Positions 32,400 to 38,295 of a DNA stretch of 38,295 bases are shown one piece after another. The DNA is from Akkermansia muciniphila. Lineage in GTDB: Bacteria > Verrucomicrobiota > Verrucomicrobiia > Limisphaerales > SXTU01. The notes beneath the pieces are model-generated. The model was not told the DNA's origin, did no database searches, and saw only the letters and a program-made list of their open reading frames with translations. The position numbers and the translations under genes are program-made. The first letter of the stretch is position 1. Every line of letters begins with the position of its first letter. The stretch is taken from positions 1 through 38,295 of the forward strand of contig CAMCFN010000038.1 in the NCBI GenBank assembly GCA_945874145.1, written 5' to 3'.

Positions 32400-33671
32400 A
32401 TGCACCATTTGACCCGCCTGCCCAACGGTTTGACCGTCGCCACCGCCGAGATGCCGCACATGGCCAGCGTCTGCCTGGGGGTGTGGGTCGGCACCGGATC
32501 GCGCCACGAGTCGGCCGGGCTGAATGGGGCGGCGCATTTCATCGAGCATCTGCTCTTCAAGGGCACGCAGCGGCGCAGTGCGCGGAAGATTTCCGAGGAA
32601 GTCGAAGGCTTGGGCGGGCAGTTGAACGCCTACACGAGCGAGGATCATACGTGCTTCTATGCGCGGGCGCGGCAGGACCACCGGCCGACGTTGCTGGATG
32701 TGCTGATGGATATGCGGCTGAACTCCCGTTTCGCCCCGGCTGATCTCGTGAAGGAGCGCGCGGTCATCAAGGAAGAGCGGATGATGTATCGTGACCAGCC
32801 ACCGCAATTGGTGCAGGAGCTGTTAAACGAAACGCTCTGGCCGGACCACCCACTCGGGCGCGCCATCGAGGGGACGCCGCGTTCGCTGGATGGCTTGACC
32901 CGCCCGCGTTTGTTGCACTTTTTGCAGGGCAACTACGGGGCGGAGAACACCTGCATCGTCGCCGCCGGGGATGTGCGGCACGCGGAGTTGGTGCGGGAGG
33001 TGTCCGACCGAGGGCGGCATTTCCCGGCGGGTCCGCGACCACCGTGCGAGCCGGCCGTGAGCCGCCAGACGGAGTTGCGCGTGCGGCTACACACGATGAC
33101 CGCCGAGCAGACGCAAGTGGCGCTGGGCATCCGCACCACTTCGCGGCATGACGAACGACGCTTCGCGCTGCGGGTGCTCAACGCGCTGTTCGGCGAGTGC
33201 ATGAGTTCGCGCCTGTTTCAATGCCTGCGTGAGGATCGCGGCATCGCCTACGATGTCCACAGCGCCGCCAGCCACTTCGCCGACACCGGGGACATGGTGG
33301 TGTATGCGGGGGTGGAGGACGACAAGCTCCAGCGGGTGCTGAAGCTGGTCGTCCGCGAGATGAAGCGGTTGATCGATCAAGCGCCGGCTATGCCGGAGGT
33401 CCGGCGGGCACGTGATTACGTGGTCGGGCAATTTGATCTCGCGCTGGAGGGGACCGAGGCGCACATGAGCTGGATCGGCGAACAGTTGATGAACTACGGC
33501 CAACCCGTCTCGCCGGTCACCGTGCGGGAGCGGCTCGGGGCGGTGACGCCGGGCGAGATCCGCCGGGCCGCGGCCGACTTTTTCCGGCCTGATCGCATGA
33601 GCTTGGCGTTGGTGTCACCGCTGCGCCAGCTGCCGTTTGACGTCAGGCGGATCTTCGCCAGCTTGGACTGA
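32400..33671 (+). CDS. M16 family zinc peptidase
   Basis: A 423-residue insulinase-like peptidase. The inverted zinc motif HxxEH is HFIEH near residue 48, with the downstream Glu in ERAVIKEERMM. The N-terminal half is the catalytic M16 domain (LPNGLTVATAEMPHMASVCLGVWVGTGSRHE); the C-terminal half is the non-catalytic M16 C domain (RVLNALFGECMSSRLFQCLREDRGIAYDV). Bacterial relatives process peptides or periplasmic proteins, and the family includes YmxG and mitochondrial processing peptidase. No signal peptide is visible, so it is likely cytoplasmic. It is divergent from ffh, with 118 bp between. Confidence 0.93.
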   Translation: MHHLTRLPNGLTVATAEMPHMASVCLGVWVGTGSRHESAGLNGAAHFIEHLLFKGTQRRSARKISEEVEGLGGQLNAYTSEDHTCFYARARQDHRPTLLDVLMDMRLNSRFAPADLVKERAVIKEERMMYRDQPPQLVQELLNETLWPDHPLGRAIEGTPRSLDGLTRPRLLHFLQGNYGAENTCIVAAGDVRHAELVREVSDRGRHFPAGPRPPCEPAVSRQTELRVRLHTMTAEQTQVALGIRTTSRHDERRFALRVLNALFGECMSSRLFQCLREDRGIAYDVHSAASHFADTGDMVVYAGVEDDKLQRVLKLVVREMKRLIDQAPAMPEVRRARDYVVGQFDLALEGTEAHMSWIGEQLMNYGQPVSPVTVRERLGAVTPGEIRRAAADFFRPDRMSLALVSPLRQLPFDVRRIFASLD

Positions 33672-33719
33672 TCAAGCCGGGGGGCCCTAGTCGGCGAGTG
33701 CGGGACAGAAGTCTCCCGT

Positions 33720-34814
33720 TCAAGCGGCGGCGGGCAGCGCCTCGCGTTCGGCCAACAAGGTGCGCAATTTCTGGAGGGCGAGGTTTTGGAGCTGGCGGAT
33801 GCGTTCGCGGGTGACGCCGAAGCGGCGGCCAATCTGGGCCAGCGTGATCTTCCCGTCGGAATCATCCAGCCCGAAGCGTTGCTTGAGGATCACCACTTCG
33901 CGCTCGGGCAGCTTGGCGAGAATCTCGGCCAGGGTTTCGCGCAGGGTCTGCTTCTCCAAGTCCTCATACGGGGTGGGAGCATGGTCGTCCTCGATAAGAT
34001 CGCCCAGTCGGCTGGAATCCGATTCTGTCCCGACCGGGGCGTCGAGCGAGGTGGGGCGGATATTGGCCTCGCGGATGGCGGCGATTCGCCCGGCGGTGGT
34101 GCCCAGCTCGGCAGCGAGTTCGCCATTGGTGGGTTCGCGCCCGAGTTCGGCCTCAAAGCGCTGAATGACCTTGCGGATTTCCCAGAGCCGTTCCATCGCG
34201 TGGACGGGCAGGCGGATAGTCTTGGATTGATTGGTGAGCGCGCGGCGGATGGACTGCTTGATCCACCACGCGGCGTAAGTCGAAAGCTTGCCGCCCTTGG
34301 CGGGATCAAAGCGCTCGACGCCCTTCATCAGGCCGATATTGCCTTCGTTGATCAGGTCCAGCAACGGCAGGCCATAGCCTTCGTAGCCCCGGGCAATCTT
34401 CACCACGAGCCGGAGGTTTGCGCGGATCATACGGTCACGGGCGGCTTCGTCACCGCGTTGGATGCGGGCGGCCAGCTCGACCTCTTCGGCCACCGTAAGC
34501 AGCGGCTCGGCCACGGCATCCCGCATGTAGCGCGCCAAGATGGTGGGCAGTTCCAGCGTGTCGATGTGCGGATTGGCGAAGTGTGCATCGGCATCCCGGG
34601 GCACCACGGGGAGGAGCGGAGCCGCTGGCGCAAGGGGAGCGACCGCCAAAACTGCGGGGAGCCGCCGGGCTGAGCGGCTCAAGCGAACCGTGCGCGGCGA
34701 GCGCGTCAAGCGAGCTGGTTTGAGCGCGGCAGGCTTGGCGAGGCGCAGTTTGCGAACGCGCGGCGAAGGGCGGGAGATTTTTCCGGTGCGGGGCATGTTG
34801 GTGGTCGCATTCAT
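33720..34814 (-). CDS. Group 2 (RpoD/RpoS-like) sigma-70 factor
   Basis: A 364-residue sigma factor. It has regions 1.2 to 4.2: ELPTILARYMRDA; region 2 MIRANLRLVVKIARGYEGYGLPLLDLINEGNIGLMKGVERFDP and KLSTYAAWWIKQSIRRAL; region 3; region 4 VVILKQRFGLDDSDGKITLAQIGRRFGVTRERIRQLQNLALQKL. This is primary-type, not ECF. Region 1.1 is missing; in its place there is an about 80-residue, strongly basic Arg/Pro/Ala N-terminal extension. The start at 34814 (or M7, 34796) is assumed. The divergent carH gene and its repeat operator lie directly upstream, so light/B12 control is predicted. Confidence 0.93.
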   Translation of the reverse strand: MNATTNMPRTGKISRPSPRVRKLRLAKPAALKPARLTRSPRTVRLSRSARRLPAVLAVAPLAPAAPLLPVVPRDADAHFANPHIDTLELPTILARYMRDAVAEPLLTVAEEVELAARIQRGDEAARDRMIRANLRLVVKIARGYEGYGLPLLDLINEGNIGLMKGVERFDPAKGGKLSTYAAWWIKQSIRRALTNQSKTIRLPVHAMERLWEIRKVIQRFEAELGREPTNGELAAELGTTAGRIAAIREANIRPTSLDAPVGTESDSSRLGDLIEDDHAPTPYEDLEKQTLRETLAEILAKLPEREVVILKQRFGLDDSDGKITLAQIGRRFGVTRERIRQLQNLALQKLRTLLAEREALPAAA

Positions 34815-34833
34815 GATTTGTTCTGACTGCTCT

Positions 34834-34862
34834 TGTTTAACTTGTGTTCAATTAACTGTCAA
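34834..34862 (-). promoter_or_regulatory. Candidate promoter of the sigma factor gene
   Basis: On the minus strand TTGACA (34862-34857, a perfect -35 that lies in the third repeat) is followed after 17 bp by TAAACA (34839-34834, a poor -10). Transcription would begin about 13 bases before the ATG. Confidence 0.4.
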
Positions 34863-34885
34863 CTATTTGTCTATTTGTTGTCTAT
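34834..34885. promoter_or_regulatory. Five phased repeats: candidate CarH operator
   Basis: TGTTTAA (34834), TGTTCAA (34845), TGTCAAC (34857), TGTCTAT (34868) and TGTCTAT (34879) start 11, 12, 11 and 11 bp apart. On the other strand they read TTAAACA, TTGAACA, GTTGACA, ATAGACA, ATAGACA, a pattern nTn(A/G)ACA. Known CarH operators are tandem 11-bp direct repeats with core nTnTACAn. The block lies between the sigma factor and carH start codons and covers both promoters' -35 elements. Confidence 0.7.
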
Positions 34886-34895
34886 CTTCTAGAAT
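34867..34895 (+). promoter_or_regulatory. Candidate promoter of carH
   Basis: TTGTCT (34867-34872) and TAGAAT (34890-34895) are separated by exactly 17 bp. The -10 matches 5 of 6 consensus bases. The -35 lies in the fourth repeat and the fifth repeat is in the spacer, so bound regulator would block RNA polymerase. The start codon is 87 bp downstream. Confidence 0.6.
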
Positions 34896-34981
34896 CGGAG
34901 AAGAACCGTGCTTTAAGGCTGGTTGGCACCTGAAACACTCCATCCACTTGCCACTGTCGAAATTCCGTCTAGCATCAGCCC

Positions 34982-35887
34982 ATGCCGAAAGGTCAGCATG
35001 CCATCCGGTTTGTGGCGCAAAAGACGGGTCTGAGCCCGCACGTCATCCGCGTGTGGGAACGGCGTTATGCCGTGGTGGCGCCCCATCGTAGCGGGACCAA
35101 CCGCCGGCTCTACTCGGATGCCGAGCTGGAGCGGCTGCAACTCTTGGCCCAAGCCTGCCGTTGCGGGCACAACATCGGGAACATCGCCACGCTGCCAGAA
35201 GAGCGACTCCGCGTGCTGGCGGCCGACTGCCTCCAAGCCAAAGCGCCAGCGGCAGCCCCGGAGACGTTTGTCACCACCGCCTTGGGCGCGGTCCGGGCGT
35301 TGGATACTCCCGGTCTCGAAGCGGTGCTGTTGCAAGGCGCGGTGGCCTTGGGCAACCAAGGCGTGCTCTGTCGGATCGTGGCTCCGTTGGTGTGCGCCAT
35401 TGGCACCGCCTGGCATGCCGGGGAAATCACCTCCGCGCAGGAACACTGTGCCACGGCGATCATCCGTGGTTTTTTGGGGCAACTTCGCCCCTTCGCCTTG
35501 TCAGAGACTGCACCCTTGCTGGTCGTCGCGACTCCCACCGGGCAGTTGCACGAACTCGGGGCCCTGCTGGCCGCCGCCGCCGCCGCGAACGTCGGGTGGC
35601 GCGTCACTTACCTCGGAGTGGGCCTGCCCGCGTTGGAAATCGCCGGCGCAGTGCTGCAAACTAAGGCGCGCGCCGTGGCGTTGAGCGTGGTGTATCCCGA
35701 AGATGATCCGCATCTGCCGGGGGAAGTCTTGCGGCTGCGCGCCGCGCTTCCAACCGGTCTGCCGCTGCTGCTGGGCGGGCGGGCCGCCGGGGCGTATCAG
35801 CCCGCACTGGCCGGGGCGCAGGTCACCTTCATCGGGCCGTTAAGCGAGCTGTATGCCGCGCTCGAAGCCCTTCGCGCGGGGCGTTAA
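34982..35887 (+). CDS. carH: CarH/LitR-type MerR regulator with B12-binding photosensor domain
   Basis: A 301-residue protein. Residues about 8-55 are a MerR-type winged HTH (RFVAQKTGLSPHVIRVWERRY, NRRLYSDAELERL). Residues about 95-170 are the four-helix bundle and about 178-300 the Rossmann-like cobalamin-binding domain. W144-H145, E154-H155 (pattern W-x9-EH) and H190 (GQLHELG) have the same spacing as Trp131, His132, Glu141, His142 and His177 of Thermus CarH. These residues hold adenosylcobalamin and form the light-induced bis-histidine state. The usual E/DxHxxG motif reads QxHxxG here. By homology it represses in the dark and releases DNA in light. Divergent sigma factor gene and operator-like repeats upstream. 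Confidence 0.9.
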   Translation: MPKGQHAIRFVAQKTGLSPHVIRVWERRYAVVAPHRSGTNRRLYSDAELERLQLLAQACRCGHNIGNIATLPEERLRVLAADCLQAKAPAAAPETFVTTALGAVRALDTPGLEAVLLQGAVALGNQGVLCRIVAPLVCAIGTAWHAGEITSAQEHCATAIIRGFLGQLRPFALSETAPLLVVATPTGQLHELGALLAAAAAANVGWRVTYLGVGLPALEIAGAVLQTKARAVALSVVYPEDDPHLPGEVLRLRAALPTGLPLLLGGRAAGAYQPALAGAQVTFIGPLSELYAALEALRAGR

Positions 35888-35943
35888 ACCATCCGGAAAT
35901 CCACTGGCCGGCCAGCCACCGCACGCCTAACTTGGCCCCCGCG

Positions 35944-37392
35944 ATGCGGCCCATCCTCACCGAACTCTCCCCGGCGGAAGATCCCGCCCAATGCCTCGCC
36001 CGTCTGCGGGACGAGCCGGGCTTGGTGGTGCTGCGGAGCGCCGGCTTTGATTCGCCGCAGGCCCGCTACTCCTTCGTCGCCGCACGGCCTTTCCTGACCT
36101 TCCGCTCCCACGACACGCGCTGCGAACTGATCTCCGCCGCCGGTGCGCGCGTGCAGTTTGGCAACCCCTGGCGGGTGCTGGACGAACTGATGGCCCGCTA
36201 CGAATTGCTGGACGAAGTGGATCTGCCGTTCCCACTCGGCGGCTGCTTCGGCTACTGGGGCTACGACTTGAAGCACTTCGTCGAGCCGAAGCTGCCCCGG
36301 CGCGCGGTGAACGATCTCGAACTGCCCGACTGCCACGTGGGCTTCTACGACAGCCTGGTGGTCTTCGACCATCGTCTGGGCAAGACGTGGATTGTCTCCA
36401 CGGGGCTCGACGTGGACGGCTCACGCAGCGAAGCTCGGGCGGAAGCGCAGGCGGAGTGGTGGCGGGAACGTTTGGAACGCCAAGGCGAGCCGCCCCAGTC
36501 GCCATCCAGCCTCCAGCCTCCAGCCTCCAGCCTGGCCTCCACCTTCACCCGCGACGGTTTCATCGCCCGCGTCGAGCACGTCCAGCGCTACATCCGCGCT
36601 GGCGACATTTACCAGGTGAACCTCGCGCAACGGCTCAGCGCGCCGACGCAGTTCTCCGGCTGGGAATTGTTCGAGCGGCTGCTGGAAGTTTCGCCCGCCC
36701 CTTTCGCCGCGTTCCTCGACTGTGGCGAGTTCCAGGTTGCCTCCTCTTCGCCGGAGCTTTTCCTGCGCCTCAGCGGCCCGCACATCACCACCCGCCCCAT
36801 CAAGGGCACCCGCCCGCGCTCCGCCGACCCCACCCGCGACGCGCAGTTCACCTACGAACTGCAAACCAGCGCCAAGGAAATGGCCGAGCTGGTGATGATC
36901 ACCGATCTCCTCCGCAACGATCTGGGGCGCGTGTGCGAATACGGCTCCGTGCAGGTGCCGGAGCTGGTCCGGCTCGAACGCTACCCGCAGGTGCAGCACC
37001 TCGTCAGCACGGTCGAAGGCCGGCTGCGCGCGGACGTGACGCACTTTGCCGCGTTCGCCTCCTGCTTCCCCGGCGGCAGCATCACTGGCGCGCCGAAATT
37101 CCGCGCGATGGAGATCATCGACGAGCTGGAGCCGGTGACGCGCGGGCCTTACTGCGGCTGCCACGGCTACCTCGGCTTCAACCGCGAGAGCCAGCTCAGC
37201 ATCACCATCCGCACGGCGGTGCGGCAGGCGGACCGCACGCATTTCCACGTCGGCGCGGGCATCGTGGCCGATTCCGTGCCGGCGGCGGAATACGAGGAGA
37301 CCCTGGCCAAGGCGCGGGGCTTTCTAAGCGCGCTGAACCAGCGGACGCTCAACGAAGCCGGTGTGGCAAAGCCTTCATCAGTGGCCACCTAG
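35944..37392 (+). CDS. pabB: Aminodeoxychorismate synthase component I
   Basis: A 482-residue chorismate-binding enzyme starting MRPILTELSPAED (35944; a TTG at 35932 is less likely). The core shows DIYQVNLAQR, FLDCGEFQVASSSPE, the signature PIKGTRPR, where Lys (Ala in TrpE) is the PabB nucleophile, then TDLLRNDLGRVCEYG and GSITGAPKFRAMEIIDELEP. It makes 4-amino-4-deoxychorismate from chorismate for folate, with a PabA glutaminase not seen here. The linker between N-terminal and catalytic domains contains a four-copy 7-bp tandem repeat. It follows carH by 56 bp in the same direction. Confidence 0.93.
   Translation: MRPILTELSPAEDPAQCLARLRDEPGLVVLRSAGFDSPQARYSFVAARPFLTFRSHDTRCELISAAGARVQFGNPWRVLDELMARYELLDEVDLPFPLGGCFGYWGYDLKHFVEPKLPRRAVNDLELPDCHVGFYDSLVVFDHRLGKTWIVSTGLDVDGSRSEARAEAQAEWWRERLERQGEPPQSPSSLQPPASSLASTFTRDGFIARVEHVQRYIRAGDIYQVNLAQRLSAPTQFSGWELFERLLEVSPAPFAAFLDCGEFQVASSSPELFLRLSGPHITTRPIKGTRPRSADPTRDAQFTYELQTSAKEMAELVMITDLLRNDLGRVCEYGSVQVPELVRLERYPQVQHLVSTVEGRLRADVTHFAAFASCFPGGSITGAPKFRAMEIIDELEPVTRGPYCGCHGYLGFNRESQLSITIRTAVRQADRTHFHVGAGIVADSVPAAEYEETLAKARGFLSALNQRTLNEAGVAKPSSVAT
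36505..36532 (+). repeat. TCCAGCC x4 tandem repeat inside pabB
   Basis: Four tandem copies of the heptamer TCCAGCC occupy 28 bases in the pabB linker, encoding SLQPPASSL. Since seven is not a multiple of three, gain or loss of one copy would shift the frame and truncate the catalytic domain. Confidence 0.85.
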
Positions 37393-37422
37393 GCGACGTA
37401 GTCCAAGACCCGTCGCCGCCCC

Positions 37423-38295
37423 TCATCGCCCCTCCGCCAGCGCCTCCACCAGAACGCGGCCGTCCACGTTCTCCATCTTCAAACCCAGCAGTGCCGCCAC
37501 GGTCGGAGCCACGTCCACGTTGCGGATGGTGCCGAGCTGCACGCCGCGCCGCACGCCGTGACCCCAGGCGACCAGCATCCCGTCGAGCTTCGGGTCGCTG
37601 GCCAGATACCCGTGGTGACCGGGGTAAACATCCGCGATCACGTCGGTCACCACATCCTCACCGGTCGGATAGTGCGTGAACGCGTAGCCATCCTTCGCCG
37701 CGACAAACAAGTCCCCCATCTGGTTGTTCTGCTCCGGCAAGGGCAGGCCCAAGGCAGCGTATTCGCTGGGTTCGAAGACGCGTTCAACCCCCTCCAGCTT
37801 GGCGAGCAACGCCTTCACCTGGGGCAGCAGCGTCGCGCGCTTCGCCGCATCCGGCACGAAGATCATTGCCGAGCCGCCGAGCGTGTTGGCCACGGCATCG
37901 CACGCGCTGATGTTGGGGCCCTGCGTGCGCAGCCAGCCCGCCTGTCGAAAGGCCACGTTGGGGCGGATGATGCGCCGGGCCTGCTTGAAGCCGTGGTCCG
38001 TGGTGATGACGAAGGTGGCCTTGTCCTTGAAGCCCGCCGCCTCCACCGCCGTGAACAGATCCCGCAGGCAGGTGTCGGCGAAGGCGTAGGCCGTGAGACT
38101 GGCGTGGTTGCCCGGGCCGAAGCGGTGGTTGACGGCGTCGGTGTTCAGCAGGTGGAAGAGCAGCAGGTTCGGCCGATGCTGCTTCACGATGTGGATGCCC
38201 GCGCGCGTCCAGTAAACATCGCGCCACGGCGGGTTGCGCTGGTTGAACTCGCGGACCTCCTGCTCGGTCATCTGCCCGCTGGCCAGCAGCTCGCG
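37423..38295 (-). CDS. Alkaline phosphatase-family / nucleotide pyrophosphatase-like protein, 5' truncated by window
   Basis: The C-terminal 290 residues of a type I phosphodiesterase/nucleotide pyrophosphatase-like protein; the coding frame is open at the window end (an ATG at 38271 is internal). Recognisable blocks are LLLFHLLNTDAVNHRFGPGN (the D...H metal ligands), TFVITTDHGF (metal-binding DH), PGHHGYLASDPKLDGMLVAWG (further His ligand) and NVDVAPTVAALLGL. Family members use two metal ions to split phosphodiester or phosphate bonds; the substrate is not known. The stop is 30 bp from the stop of convergent pabB. The signal peptide, if any, is outside the window. Confidence 0.85.
   Translation of the reverse strand, partial: RELLASGQMTEQEVREFNQRNPPWRDVYWTRAGIHIVKQHRPNLLLFHLLNTDAVNHRFGPGNHASLTAYAFADTCLRDLFTAVEAAGFKDKATFVITTDHGFKQARRIIRPNVAFRQAGWLRTQGPNISACDAVANTLGGSAMIFVPDAAKRATLLPQVKALLAKLEGVERVFEPSEYAALGLPLPEQNNQMGDLFVAAKDGYAFTHYPTGEDVVTDVIADVYPGHHGYLASDPKLDGMLVAWGHGVRRGVQLGTIRNVDVAPTVAALLGLKMENVDGRVLVEALAEGR

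Noticed and set aside
35903..35914. CTGGCCGGCCAG palindrome just before pabB
   Set aside because: 12-bp palindromes made only of G, C and few others are frequent in such GC-rich DNA; no supporting context.
36387..37679. Alternative frame of 430 codons in pabB region
   Set aside because: Arg/Pro-rich shadow, while the pabB frame has all motifs.

Overview
The window looks like a high-GC chromosome segment from a verrucomicrobial or planctomycete-like (PVC) bacterium, most likely Verrucomicrobiota. The main grounds are the PSCyt1/PSCyt2/PSD1 cytochrome-like protein followed by two DUF1501 proteins (2999-9094), several short secreted proteins with Sec or Tat leaders, few recognisable Shine-Dalgarno sites, and several kinds of palindromic intergenic repeat. 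I assigned taxonomy by gene families only. I saw no tRNA, rRNA or CRISPR array.

Left part (1-9330): a frame-damaged ISNCY-type transposase remnant at the edge, an outer-membrane barrel-like protein, a PelG-like exopolysaccharide flippase without its Pel partners, then the planctomycete-type surface gene set (PSCyt with a LamG domain, DUF1501, DUF1501).

Centre-left (9332-15177): a SulP anion transporter whose C-terminus is an NTF2-like (SgcJ/EcaC, CaMKII-association-like) domain rather than STAS, followed by an SPFH/band 7 protein. A convergent NarL-type two-component pair comes next, then a DUF4126 membrane protein and a stand-alone glycogen-binding (CBM48/AMPK-beta-like) protein.

Centre (15374-25852): small hypothetical genes, a Tat-exported sugar isomerase-like protein, a DJ-1/PfpI gene whose last 96 bp recur on the far side of a small toxin-antitoxin-like gene pair, a coupled NYN nuclease / von Willebrand A-Pro-rich membrane protein pair, and a sensory cluster (EvgS/BvgS-like hybrid kinase overlapping a CheY-like regulator, with a second, divergent CheY-like regulator).

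Right part (25942-38295): DUF971, a seven-repeat FG-GAP propeller, NagB, DUF6714, an MFS transporter with a charged insert, Ffh, an M16 peptidase, a group 2 sigma-70 factor, a CarH/LitR-type B12 photoreceptor regulator, PabB, and a partial phosphodiesterase/alkaline phosphatase-family protein.

The most interesting unit is the divergent sigma factor / CarH pair. The regulator keeps the tryptophan, glutamate and histidine residues used for adenosylcobalamin light sensing. The shared 167-bp promoter region carries five 7-bp repeats phased at 11-12 bp that overlap a credible promoter on each strand. This predicts a B12- and light-controlled sigma factor circuit. Almost all functional statements are from family recognition by eye; no searches were run.
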